A stretch of DNA of 64,000 bases from the NCBI RefSeq assembly GCF_015767275.1, contig NZ_JADWMY010000001.1, positions 992,001 through 1,056,000 of the forward strand, given 5' to 3'. Of the stretch, positions 8,574-17,211 are shown piece after piece. The DNA comes from Herbaspirillum sp. AP02. GTDB lineage: Bacteria > Pseudomonadota > Gammaproteobacteria > Burkholderiales > Burkholderiaceae_D. Position 1 is the first letter of the stretch. Every line of letters begins with the position of its first letter. Made by a program: the position numbers and the translations under genes. A model generated the notes under the pieces. The model was not told where the DNA came from, ran no database searches, and worked only from the letters and a program-made list of their open reading frames with translations.

Positions 8574-9497
8574 ATGAGCAAGCAGATCCTCGCCTATGGC
8601 GAAGCCATGGTGGAATTCAACCAGAGCATCGCATCGCCGCGCAATTTCCTGCAGGGATATGGCGGCGACACCTCCAACTTCGCCATCGCCGCCGCCCGCC
8701 AGGGCGCAGCCTCGGCCTATGTCAGCGCCGTCGGCGACGATCATTTCGGGCAGGATCTGCTGGCCCTGTGGCAGCACGAACAGGTCGACGTGCAGCACGT
8801 GGCCGTGCGCCCCGGCGCCAGCACCGGCATCTACTTCGTCACCCATGACGACAGCGGCCACCAATTCCACTACCGCCGCGCCGGTTCGGCGGCCAGCCAG
8901 TACCAGACGGCCGACCTGCCGCTGGAGAGCATCGCCGGCGCGGGCGCCCTGCACCTGTCGGGGATCAGCCTGGCCATCAGTGAAAGCGCCTGCGAGGCGG
9001 GCCTGGCCGCCATGGCCCAGGCCCGCGCTGCCGGCGTGCCGACCTCGCTGGACACCAATCTGCGCCTGCGCCTATGGCCACTGGAACGCGCCCGCGAAAA
9101 GATGGAGCAGGCCTTCGGCCTGTGCGATATCTGCCTGCCGAGCTGGGAAGATGTGTCCATGCTGACCGGGCTGGAAGATCGCGATGCCATCGTCGATCGC
9201 CTGCTGGGCCATGGCGTGCAACTGGTGGCCTTCAAGCTGGGCAAGGAGGGCTGCTATGTGGCCACGCCGCAGGAGCGGCGCATGGTGGCGCCCTATCCGG
9301 TACAGGCGCTGGATGCCACCGGCGCCGGTGACTGCTTCGGCGGCGCCTTCATGGCCGAGCTGATGCGCGGCAGCGATCCCTTCGCGGCAGCGCGCTACGC
9401 CAATGTGGCCGCCGCCCTGTCCACTACCGGCTATGGTGCGGTGGAACCCGTCCCCACCCGCAGCCAGGTCGAAGCCGCACTGCACGCGGCTGCCTGA
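8574..9497 (+). CDS. PfkB-family sugar kinase (2-keto-3-deoxygluconate kinase-like)
   Basis: A 307-residue ribokinase/PfkB-family kinase. The N-terminal AYGEAMVEF and GGDTSNFAIAAARQG are typical of KDG kinases. The C-terminal signature DATGAGDCFGGAF carries the catalytic base Asp253. The start MSKQILAYGE at 8574 is chosen by homology; no strong ribosome site is visible, and the open frame upstream merely continues. It is separated from the DSD1-like gene by 80 bases and probably co-transcribed. Its presence in a D-amino acid locus is unusual: the substrate may be a sugar acid or hydroxylated product made from the amino acid moiety. Confidence 0.85.
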   Translation: MSKQILAYGEAMVEFNQSIASPRNFLQGYGGDTSNFAIAAARQGAASAYVSAVGDDHFGQDLLALWQHEQVDVQHVAVRPGASTGIYFVTHDDSGHQFHYRRAGSAASQYQTADLPLESIAGAGALHLSGISLAISESACEAGLAAMAQARAAGVPTSLDTNLRLRLWPLERAREKMEQAFGLCDICLPSWEDVSMLTGLEDRDAIVDRLLGHGVQLVAFKLGKEGCYVATPQERRMVAPYPVQALDATGAGDCFGGAFMAELMRGSDPFAAARYANVAAALSTTGYGAVEPVPTRSQVEAALHAAA

Positions 9498-9511
9498 AAA
9501 TCCCGGCCGGC

Positions 9512-10840
9512 TCAGCGGCGGCGGGCCACCAGCAACATGCCCGCCACCGGCCGCCGCACTTCCTCGCGCAAGACCTCATCGCTGTCGTGCAGCACCTCCA
9601 TGCCGTGCGACTGCAATCGTTCCAGCACGTAATCGCGCCCGTGGCGATAACGGCCGCTGGCATGCAGGCAATAGCCGGTGTCGGCCGGATCACCGCTGGA
9701 CAGCGCCTCGACCGTGAAGGCGAAATAGCCACCACTGCGCAAGGCGCCGGCGACGGCGCCGAAGACCTGGTCCAGATCGCCGAAGTAGATCATCGTATCG
9801 GCGGCGGTGACGAGGTCGCAGGATTGCGGATGCCGCCCCAGATAGTCGCCGATCTCGGCTTTTTCCAGATGGGCGTAGAGCCCGGTGGCGGCGGCCTTCT
9901 CCAGCATCTTTCCGGCCAGGTCAACACCGATGATGCGATGTGAAAACGGCGCCACCTGGGCCGCGCACAGACCCGTGCCGCAGCCGATGTCGACGGTGGC
10001 GAACTGGCGTGCCGGCGCCAGCAGCCGGGCCAGGCCCTGGGCGATCAGGCTGGGGCCGCGATAGGCCAGGCTCTGCAGCAGGTTGGCCTCGAAGGTCTCG
10101 GCGTAGCGGTCGAAGTGTGATTCGATGTAGCGGTCCGAAGCGCGTGCGGGCACCTCGTCCTGCGAACAGGCGGCCAGCATGTGGGCCGCGATCGGGTTGT
10201 CGGGTTGCTCCTCCAGCCAGGCACGATAGGCCTGCGCGGCCTGCTCCAGACGGCCGAGGAAATAGAAGGAAATCCCCACCATCTCCCAGGACTTGCCCTC
10301 CATCGGCGGCAGCACGTAGGCGCGGCACTGGTAGTGCGAGGCCTGCATCTTGTCGCCCGCGGCTTCATGCAGGCTGCCCAGGTGCAGCAGGGAGGGCACA
10401 AACTCGGGGGCAATTTCCACCGCCCGCTCGAAGGCCGCCATGGCGTCTTCCCGGCGCTCTTGCTGGAGCAGGGCTGCCCCCAGGTTGTTCCAGAGGGTGT
10501 GGTCCTGCGGTGTCAGCGCCAGCGCGTCGGCGTAGGCCTGCTCGGCGTGTTCCACCTGGCCCAGCGCAAACAGCACATTGCCCAGGTCGTTGTGCCAGGC
10601 GGCGTTATCGGGCTCCAGCGCGCTGGAGAGCTCCAGCTTGTCCAGCGCCTCTTCATGGCGCCCGGCCTGATGCAGCCAGATGCCGTAGAAGTGCAATGCC
10701 ACCGGCTCGATGGGATCCTCTTCCAGCACCGCCTCGTAGACGGCACGGGCCTCGTCCAGGCGCCCGGCCATGTGGGCGTCGATCGCCGCGTGCAAACGGA
10801 CCTGGTGGGCGTGCTGCGTCTGCTGCTGCAGTTCAGGCAT
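9512..10840 (-). CDS. TPR-repeat protein fused to a SAM-dependent methyltransferase
   Basis: A 442-residue fusion. The first half (about residues 20-240) is a run of tetratricopeptide repeats with the W-LG-Y-A-P spacing (for example HNDLGNVLFALGQVEHAEQAY). The second half is a class I methyltransferase with the SAM loop VDIGCGTGLCAAQV followed by GVDLAGKML. The repeats probably bind a protein substrate or partner. The start at 10840 is chosen because GGGAG lies eight bases upstream; ATGs at 10864 and 10894 have no ribosome site. It converges on the kinase gene with only 14 bases between stops. The substrate is unknown. Confidence 0.83.
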   Translation of the reverse strand: MPELQQQTQHAHQVRLHAAIDAHMAGRLDEARAVYEAVLEEDPIEPVALHFYGIWLHQAGRHEEALDKLELSSALEPDNAAWHNDLGNVLFALGQVEHAEQAYADALALTPQDHTLWNNLGAALLQQERREDAMAAFERAVEIAPEFVPSLLHLGSLHEAAGDKMQASHYQCRAYVLPPMEGKSWEMVGISFYFLGRLEQAAQAYRAWLEEQPDNPIAAHMLAACSQDEVPARASDRYIESHFDRYAETFEANLLQSLAYRGPSLIAQGLARLLAPARQFATVDIGCGTGLCAAQVAPFSHRIIGVDLAGKMLEKAAATGLYAHLEKAEIGDYLGRHPQSCDLVTAADTMIYFGDLDQVFGAVAGALRSGGYFAFTVEALSSGDPADTGYCLHASGRYRHGRDYVLERLQSHGMEVLHDSDEVLREEVRRPVAGMLLVARRR

Positions 10841-10994
10841 GGACTGGTCTCCCGGAAAGGACATCGGATCTAGGCGGCACGCGTGAGAATGCAAACCTTC
10901 GTCTTTACATGTTCTTTACAAGTCTGCCGCAGCCCGCCCTTTCGGGCAATGCCTGATTCTCTGTCCTCCATGCCTCATCACCGGCCCGGAATGC

Positions 10995-11032
10995 AAAAAG
11001 GCTGCCCCGGGACTGTACCCGGGGCGGCCTGA
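10995..11032 (-). terminator. Terminator downstream of MocR-type regulator gene
   Basis: On the minus strand a GC stem (GGCCGCCCCGGG / CCCGGGGCAGCC, one mismatch) with a 6-base loop is followed by TTTTT. It lies 25 bases after the stop of the 11058-12611 gene. Confidence 0.88.
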
Positions 11033-11057
11033 CGAAAACTTCATGTTACCGACTGTC

Positions 11058-12611
11058 CTACTGTCCGGCCAGGCTATGCCCGATACTGCCCAGGCGGCGC
11101 AGCGCCTGGTCCAGTTCGCGGGTAAAAGGATGACCGCAGCAGATGCGCAGGAAATGCCCATAGCGGTTGGAATTGGAAAAGATGGCACCCGGCGACACCC
11201 CCACGCCCTCGGCCAGCGCCCGTTCGAACATCTGCTGCGAGCACACCTGCACCGGCAGCTCCACCCACAGGCCGACGCCGCCATTGGGCACATTCAGGCG
11301 CGTGCCCTCGGGGAAATAGGCCGCAATCGATTCGGCCATGCGTTCGCGCTGCTCCTTGAGCAACTGGCGCAGGCGCCGCAGGTGGCGGTCGTAGGCCGGG
11401 CTGGCGATGAAATCGGCGGCGGTGACCTGGGTCCATTCCTCGTTGGCGCGCGTATGGGTGAACTTGAGCATCTTGACCCGCTCATGCCAGCGCCCGCCAT
11501 TCATCCAGCCCAGGCGCATGCCCGGCGCCAGCACCTTGTTCAGGGAAGCGCAATAGATCACATTGCCGCTGCGATCGCGACTCTTGAGACTGGAAGGCGG
11601 CACGTTGCCGTCGGCCAGCTCGGTATAGGCGTCGTCTTCGATCAGCGGCAGGCGCAATTCTTCACACAGGCGCACCAGCTTGTCCTTGTGCTCGTCGGGC
11701 ATGATGCAGCCCAGCGGGTTCTGCAGGTTGGGCACCACCACCACGCCCTTGATGTTGCCGTAGGTGCGCACCGCCAGTTCCAGCGCCTCCACCGAGATGC
11801 CGGTATGCGGGCTGGTCGGGATCTCCAGCGCCTTCATGCCCAGGTTTTCCAGGGCCTGCAGCAGGCCGAAATAGGTCGGTGACTCCACGGCAATGGTGTC
11901 GCCGGGGCCGGCTACCGCCCGCAGGGCCAGGTTGAGCGCTTCGATACAGCCGTGGGTGACCACCACTTCTTCGTGATCAATACGCATGCCATGGTGTAGC
12001 GCCCGCCGCGCCACGGCCTGGCGGAAGGTGGCATTACCGTTGTGCGGCATGGCGCTGGTGAGCAGCTCGGGGCGGTCGCGCAGGGCGCGCATGGCGGCCT
12101 GCTTCAGGGTCTCCACCGCATACAGCTCTGGCGCACAGGTCATGCCGGAAAGGTCGATGCGCGGCGCTCCGCTCTGGCGCAGGGCGATGTATTGCGACAC
12201 CTTTTCATGGATGCCGGCGTACTGCTCGGGATCGATGGCCATCAGGCTCTTGGGTTCCTGCACCGGGCGGATGGCCGAGCGGCGCGGCTGGCGCACGAAG
12301 TAGCCGGAGCGCGGCCGTGCTTCCAGCCAGCCCCCTTCCTCCATATGACGCAGTGTCTGCAAGGCGGTGGACAGGCTGACCTGGTGCTGGCGCATCAGGT
12401 CACGCACCGAAGGCATGCGGTCGCCGGCCACCAGGGTACCGGACTGGATCGCGCCCTGGTAGTGCTCCGCCAGGCGCCGGTACAGCGGCTGGCGGGCGCC
12501 TTCTGCGCTGACCGTGGGCGCACCGGCATCAGCGCCGGAATCAGGAATGGCCGGCGGTGGCGCGGGCTTGAGATCGGGGAGGTGGAGGCTGGTATCCATA
12601 ACAGTCATCAT
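11058..12611 (-). CDS. MocR-type (GntR-HTH plus aminotransferase domain) transcriptional regulator
   Basis: A 517-residue regulator. It has an N-terminal GntR winged helix (about residues 42-108, RMPSVRDLMRQHQVSLSTAL) and a fold-type I aminotransferase-like domain. Lys359 in ASLNKVLAPGMRLGW is the expected PLP lysine, and SPTYFG, PNLQNPLG and EDDAYTEL are standard aminotransferase motifs. MocR proteins usually act as PLP-sensing regulators of vitamin B6, amine or transporter genes. Two adjacent ATGs (12611, 12608) follow GGAAG; the second has better spacing. It is divergent from the DUF2917 gene at 12775, a likely target. A second MocR gene lies at 58548. Confidence 0.92.
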   Translation of the reverse strand: MMTVMDTSLHLPDLKPAPPPAIPDSGADAGAPTVSAEGARQPLYRRLAEHYQGAIQSGTLVAGDRMPSVRDLMRQHQVSLSTALQTLRHMEEGGWLEARPRSGYFVRQPRRSAIRPVQEPKSLMAIDPEQYAGIHEKVSQYIALRQSGAPRIDLSGMTCAPELYAVETLKQAAMRALRDRPELLTSAMPHNGNATFRQAVARRALHHGMRIDHEEVVVTHGCIEALNLALRAVAGPGDTIAVESPTYFGLLQALENLGMKALEIPTSPHTGISVEALELAVRTYGNIKGVVVVPNLQNPLGCIMPDEHKDKLVRLCEELRLPLIEDDAYTELADGNVPPSSLKSRDRSGNVIYCASLNKVLAPGMRLGWMNGGRWHERVKMLKFTHTRANEEWTQVTAADFIASPAYDRHLRRLRQLLKEQRERMAESIAAYFPEGTRLNVPNGGVGLWVELPVQVCSQQMFERALAEGVGVSPGAIFSNSNRYGHFLRICCGHPFTRELDQALRRLGSIGHSLAGQ

Positions 12612-12774
12612 CTTCTTCCGGCAAGGACCAGAACAGATACAGAGTATTCGAAAAGCAACGGTAACAGAGCAAAAAAACGGCCGCTGTTACGCAGCAGCCC
12701 GAATTTTCCTGTGCCTGTTGCGCTGCCTGGCGACTCCCTAGACTGCACTCATCCCCACCACGACGGAGCAAGCC

Positions 12775-13143
12775 ATGCCTACCCCGAGCCACCCCACTCT
12801 TCCCGCCGCCCAGCCTACACCTCGGAGGCTGCAACTGGGCAGCGGGCAACACCTGCAACTGTGGCTGCCGGCCGGCAGCCAGCTGCTGTGCCAGGCGCCG
12901 CTGTTGCGCATCACCGAGGCGGCATACTGGCGACTGGATCGCCTGGTCAGCCGCCAGACCCGCCTGGGCGACGGCGAATGCCTGGTGCTGGAGCGCGAGG
13001 GTTGGGTCGGCATCCTGGCGCCGCAAGGCGGTGAGCTGCTTTGCCTCAGCACGCCGCGCCAGCCCTGGCACGCGCCCTGGGTCAAGCTCTTGCGGCGGCT
13101 GGCCGACTGGCGCAATGTACTGCGTCCGAGCCGGGTACGCTGA
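12775..13143 (+). CDS. DUF2917-domain protein
   Basis: A small 122-residue protein with the compact, tryptophan-rich DUF2917 pattern (LQLWLPAGSQLLC near residue 27, GWVGILAPQGGELLCL near 76). It has no signal peptide or membrane helix. The function is unknown. An ACGGAG ribosome site precedes the ATG. It is divergently transcribed from a MocR regulator with a 163-base shared promoter region, which suggests that it is regulated by it. Confidence 0.75.
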   Translation: MPTPSHPTLPAAQPTPRRLQLGSGQHLQLWLPAGSQLLCQAPLLRITEAAYWRLDRLVSRQTRLGDGECLVLEREGWVGILAPQGGELLCLSTPRQPWHAPWVKLLRRLADWRNVLRPSRVR

Positions 13144-13336
13144 TCGTGGGCGTGAGGGCTGCGGTGGAAGCGGTGGATGCGGATGATTAACTTTCAATCA
13201 ACAAAACCACCGTCAAATCCGCGGTTTTCACGGTAATAGCGCAAACAATGGCGTGAATTTACGCAATCGGCCGGCGAAGGTGTGCAGGAGACCCTGCAAA
13301 CCATTACACTTCAGCATCAGCAAAAGATGAAGTGTT

Positions 13337-14836
13337 ATGCAGAACGATCAGCCTCCAGCAAGCCCTGCGCCGGCCGCTATCCCGGCGCTTTCCGAAAAAG
13401 ACACCTTCGACCTGACTCCGGTTTCCTTATGGAAAGAGGACTACAGTGGCCTCAAGCGCCTGTTCGACCAATGGCGTGCCGAGGGTGTCACCGATCTGCG
13501 TAGCTACCTGAGCCAGGACACCTCGCGGGCGCAGGCCTGCGCCATGCAGATCAAGGTGGTCGACGTCAACCGCCGTACCCTGGAATGGTACGAGGCGCGC
13601 GACCTGGCGCATCTGGTGGCGAACCTGCACAAGGTGTTCCGGGATGACATGATCGACACCTTCATCGACGAAATGGTGCAGCTCTGGAACGGCGGTTCGA
13701 CCTTCTCCAGCTATACCGTCAACTACACCCTGGGCGGCAAGCGCCTGGACATCCAGCTGTCCGGCCGCATCATGCCGGGTAGCGAAGAGAGCTGGGATTA
13801 CGTCCTGCTGGCCATCGAGAACGTCACCGAACGCGAGACCGCCCGCAAGAAGCTCTCGCGCAGCGAAAACTATGCGCGCGGGCTGTTCGAGTATTCCCCC
13901 ATTTCGCTGTGGGTGGAGGACTTCAGCGCCGTCAAGCGGCTCTTCGACGACCTGCACCGCATCGGCATCACCGATTTCCGCACCTTCACCGACGTCCATC
14001 CCGAGTTCGTGGAACGCTGCATGCAGGAAATCCGCGTCATCGACGTCAACCTGCAGACGCTGTCCATGTTCGGCGCGCCGGACAAGGCTACCCTGCTCTC
14101 GCGCCTGTCGGACGTGTTCCGCGATGACATGCGGCCGCACTTCAACGAGCAACTCATCGAACTGTGGAACGGCAATCTGCTGCATCACCGCGAAGTGGTC
14201 AATTACGCGCTCAACGGCGATACGCTGCACGTGCATCTGCAGTTTTCTGTGTTCCCCGGTCACGAAGACAACTGGGATTTGGTGCTGGTGGCGCTCACCG
14301 ACATCACCGCCCGCAAGAAGGCCGAGGCCTACCTGGAATTCCTGGGCAAGCACGACGAGCTGACCAAGCTGCACAACCGCGCCTACATGGTCGACGAACT
14401 GAACCGCCTGGAGCGCAAGGGCCCCTTCCCGGTCAGCGTGATCGTGGCCGACCTGAACGGCCTGAAGGAAGTCAACGACGAGCTCGGCCATGCCACCGGC
14501 GACGGTCTGCTGCGCCGGGTGGGCGAAGTGCTGGGCAAGGCGGTCGAACGTCCGGGCAGCGTGGCGCGCACCGGTGGCGACGAATTCGCCATCCTGCTGC
14601 CGGCCACCGACGAACGCGGCTGCCAGTTGCTGATGGACCAGATCCAGAAGCTGGTGGAGATCAACAACCAGTATTACTCCGGCGTGACGCTGAGCCTGTC
14701 GATGGGCGCGGCCACCGCCACCCCGGGTGAGCGCCTGGAGCACGTGGTGCAACGTGCCGATGCCTTGATGTATGAAGCCAAACGCCACTTCTATGCCACC
14801 AGCCCCAGCCTGGAGCGCCGCCATCCCGGCGACTGA
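13337..14836 (+). CDS. Diguanylate cyclase with two tandem PAS-like sensor domains
   Basis: A 499-residue protein. Residues 27-170 and 187-330 are a clear internal duplication: LTPVSLWKEDYSGLKRLFD matches YSPISLWVEDFSAVKRLFD, with further matches at FRDDM, QLWNG/ELWNG, VNY and W-D-VL. These are PAS-like sensory units. The C-terminal GGDEF domain has an intact active site (GGDEF at 413-417), so it should make c-di-GMP. The inhibitory RxxD site normally just upstream is missing (ERPGSVART), so no product inhibition is expected there. No membrane helices are visible, so sensing is cytoplasmic. The ligand is unknown. Confidence 0.93.
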   Translation: MQNDQPPASPAPAAIPALSEKDTFDLTPVSLWKEDYSGLKRLFDQWRAEGVTDLRSYLSQDTSRAQACAMQIKVVDVNRRTLEWYEARDLAHLVANLHKVFRDDMIDTFIDEMVQLWNGGSTFSSYTVNYTLGGKRLDIQLSGRIMPGSEESWDYVLLAIENVTERETARKKLSRSENYARGLFEYSPISLWVEDFSAVKRLFDDLHRIGITDFRTFTDVHPEFVERCMQEIRVIDVNLQTLSMFGAPDKATLLSRLSDVFRDDMRPHFNEQLIELWNGNLLHHREVVNYALNGDTLHVHLQFSVFPGHEDNWDLVLVALTDITARKKAEAYLEFLGKHDELTKLHNRAYMVDELNRLERKGPFPVSVIVADLNGLKEVNDELGHATGDGLLRRVGEVLGKAVERPGSVARTGGDEFAILLPATDERGCQLLMDQIQKLVEINNQYYSGVTLSLSMGAATATPGERLEHVVQRADALMYEAKRHFYATSPSLERRHPGD

Positions 14837-15569
14837 AGCCACCACCGCCACCCTCCAGCTCGCTGACGGCCTGCGGCAGGAAGAACTGGCGCTGGCCGTC
14901 GGCGCCGAAACGCTGGCGACCGACCTCATCCGTGCCGAGGACGGCCAGGCCGTCCATACCCTGGTGCTGCATGGTGCCGGGCAAGGGCACCGGCAGCGCC
15001 AGTGGCCGCTACGCCAGACTCTGGCCCGGCTTGGATGCGCCAGCGCGGCCATCGATTTTTCCGGCCATGGTGCCAGCAGCGCCGTGCATCCCAATTCCCT
15101 TTCCAAACGGCTCGCTGAAGCCCAGGCGGCGCTGGAGCGCTGCACCGTCGGTCCACGCACCGTGGTGGGCGTGAGCATGAGCGGGGAAATCGCCCTGCGC
15201 CTGGCCTGCCGACCCGACAACCAGATCACCCACGTGGTCACGCTGGTGGGTGCCATCTATGATGGCGCAGCCTTTGCCTTGCCGTTCGGACCGGCATTCA
15301 GCACCGCCCTGCGCCGCCCCGGCAGTTGGCGCGAGGCCGAGGTATTGAAGATGATTTCGCACTACCGGGGACGCATCACGCTGGTGCGGGCCAGCGAGGA
15401 TGCCGTGATTCCCGCCGAGGTGGCGGAGCTGGTGCGGCAACACGCCACGGCAGCGGACTGCCGCATCGTCGACCTGCCCGGCATCGATCACCGCATCAGC
15501 GAACACAGCCAGCACGATACCGCCCTGCGCGAGCAACTGGCCAGGCTGATTGCGGGAGGAAGCGCGTGA
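14772..15569 (+). CDS. Alpha/beta-hydrolase fold protein
   Basis: A 265-residue predicted hydrolase. It has an oxyanion loop (LVLHGAGQG), a nucleophile elbow GVSMS where the usual final glycine of GxSxG is serine, an acid residue in ASEDAVIP, and a histidine in GIDHRISEH. As called, it overlaps the end of the diguanylate cyclase gene by 65 bases in another frame. The true start could be the ATG at 14793 or a non-ATG codon further on, because the conserved fold only begins around residue 35. Tight linkage suggests co-expression with the cyclase. Confidence 0.72.
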   Translation: MKPNATSMPPAPAWSAAIPATEATTATLQLADGLRQEELALAVGAETLATDLIRAEDGQAVHTLVLHGAGQGHRQRQWPLRQTLARLGCASAAIDFSGHGASSAVHPNSLSKRLAEAQAALERCTVGPRTVVGVSMSGEIALRLACRPDNQITHVVTLVGAIYDGAAFALPFGPAFSTALRRPGSWREAEVLKMISHYRGRITLVRASEDAVIPAEVAELVRQHATAADCRIVDLPGIDHRISEHSQHDTALREQLARLIAGGSA

Positions 15570-15573
15570 GCGC

Positions 15574-16077
15574 TCAGGCGGTGGTGGAAATGAGACCGCC
15601 GACGATGCCCTGATTGATCAGGTCGCCAACGATGGTGCTGGTGAGGCCGGGGTCGGATTTGAGCAGCGACGACAGATCGGATGTCAGGCCACTATTGCCG
15701 CTGAATTGCCCGTTGCCGTCATAGATGCCGGAGCTCGTGGGCGGGGTCGTGATGCTGGCGAGGATACCCTGGTAATAGGACTGGCTGGCCTGGCTCTGGG
15801 TCAGGTCGGGAGAGGTATTGTCGGCCGAACCGGCGCTGACGATGGCATCGAACAGCCCGGCGGCGTTGTAGGTCAGCGCGCCCTGCCCCTGACCACTGCC
15901 TGCAGCATTGCCACCCCCAAGACTCACGATCACCGAGGCATCGGTCGACAACTCGATGGCCTGCGCCACTGCCGCCGGATTGTCGCTGGCCTTGACCGGA
16001 TTGCTGGCGCCACTCTCTGCGGGAAGACCGTAGGAGTTCAGACTGCCCAGCGATGTCAGTGTGGTATCGATTGCCAT
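15574..16077 (-). CDS. Hypothetical protein, low-complexity Ser/Gly/Asn-rich
   Basis: I do not recognise this 167-residue product. It is rich in Ser, Gly, Ala, Asn and Thr, lacks Cys and charged clusters, and has no clear signal peptide or membrane helix. Motif-like stretches such as LSTDASVIVSLGGGN and YNAAGLFDAIVSAG look like segments of secreted or surface-associated proteins, but no family assignment is made. Codon usage fits the genome and the frame is clean. No strong ribosome site precedes the ATG. It converges on the hydrolase gene with four bases between stops. Confidence 0.55.
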   Translation of the reverse strand: MAIDTTLTSLGSLNSYGLPAESGASNPVKASDNPAAVAQAIELSTDASVIVSLGGGNAAGSGQGQGALTYNAAGLFDAIVSAGSADNTSPDLTQSQASQSYYQGILASITTPPTSSGIYDGNGQFSGNSGLTSDLSSLLKSDPGLTSTIVGDLINQGIVGGLISTTA

Positions 16078-16199
16078 GATCTATTTTCATTCATGTCGCG
16101 ATTGCGAACTGTGAAGAAATATATAAAACGCTGAACGCAGTTTAGCAAAAACTTGCCGGATGTGAAGGCGACCCCGAAAAACCGCACTGGCCCGGAAGC

Positions 16200-16226
16200 A
16201 AAACACCCGGCACGGGGCCGGGTGTC
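16200..16226 (-). terminator. Terminator downstream of pssA
   Basis: On the minus strand a 9-bp stem (ACACCCGGC / GCCGGGTGT) with a 5-base loop is followed by TTT. It lies about 50 bases after the pssA stop. Confidence 0.75.
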
Positions 16227-16274
16227 TGCGTAGCTGGCATGGCCATGACCACGAAGGGCCATGGCCCGGGCAAC

Positions 16275-17135
16275 TCAGTGGGATTCGTCCCCGTGCTCAT
16301 CCTTGGTCTGCACGATGCTGACCGGGCGGCCCTTGAGACGACGCCAGAGATAGACACCATAGCCGGACAGGCCATACAGCACGAACAGGCCGAACAATAC
16401 CTTGGACGGATCGCTGGAAATGAGCACCAGCGCCACCACCACCAGCAGTGCGGCGATGAAGGGCACCGGCTTGCGGAAATTGACGTCCTTGAAGCTGTAG
16501 AACGGCACATTGGTCACCATGGTGATGCCGGCATACAGGGTGATCACCCAGCCGTACCAGCTGAGGTCGGTACCGGCAAAGCGCAGGTCATCCATGAGCC
16601 AGACGAAACCGGCCACCAGCGCTGCCGCCGCCGGGCTGGGCAGGCCCTGGAAGTAGCGCTTGTCGACCACCGCGATATTGGTGTTGAAGCGCGCCAGCCG
16701 CAGCGCGCCGCCAGCGCAATAGACGAAGGCCGCCAGCCAGCCCAGCTTGCCCATGCCGCGCAGCGACCACTCGTAGACCACCAGCGCCGGCGCGGCGCCG
16801 AAGGAGACCATGTCGGACAGGCTGTCGTACTGGGCGCCGAACTCGCTCTGGGTATTGGTCATGCGGGCGACCCGGCCGTCCAGGCTGTCCAGCACCATGG
16901 CCACGAAGATGGCGATGGCGGCATAGTCGAACTTGAGGTTCATCGCCATCACGATGGCGTAGAAACCGCAGAACAGCGCGGCCGTGGTGAAGGCATTGGG
17001 CAACAGGTAGATCCCGCGCGACCGGCGCCGCACCACCACCTGCCCGGATTCGTCCAGTTGCGCCGCCTTGGGCTTGCGCAGGGATTTCGGGAAGGGAATG
17101 CCGGCCTTGGCCTTGCGTCGTCTTAGTGTTGGCAT
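16275..17135 (-). CDS. pssA: CDP-diacylglycerol--serine O-phosphatidyltransferase
   Basis: Inner-membrane enzyme that makes phosphatidylserine from CDP-diacylglycerol and serine. The CDP-alcohol phosphatidyltransferase motif is complete: D83-x2-DG-x2-AR-x8-G-x3-D-x3-D108, seen as DSLDGRVAR then GAQYDSLSD. Seven to eight hydrophobic segments follow. The start MPTLRRRKAK at 17135 gives a 286-residue protein of family length; the open frame to 17255 adds a Cys/His-rich stretch with no homology expected. psd lies 76 bases upstream on the same strand, so the two steps of phosphatidylethanolamine synthesis are adjacent. Confidence 0.95.
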   Translation of the reverse strand: MPTLRRRKAKAGIPFPKSLRKPKAAQLDESGQVVVRRRSRGIYLLPNAFTTAALFCGFYAIVMAMNLKFDYAAIAIFVAMVLDSLDGRVARMTNTQSEFGAQYDSLSDMVSFGAAPALVVYEWSLRGMGKLGWLAAFVYCAGGALRLARFNTNIAVVDKRYFQGLPSPAAAALVAGFVWLMDDLRFAGTDLSWYGWVITLYAGITMVTNVPFYSFKDVNFRKPVPFIAALLVVVALVLISSDPSKVLFGLFVLYGLSGYGVYLWRRLKGRPVSIVQTKDEHGDESH

Positions 17136-17211
17136 CGATGTCCAGTAGAGGTTATGCAGAAAACCACCCGCCTCATCCATACGGCGGCGGGCGCAGGCTA
17201 TGCAGGTGTGA

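Noticed and set aside
13427-15256. A 609-residue minus-strand open frame
   Set aside because: Spans the cyclase and hydrolase genes in antisense; not protein-like.
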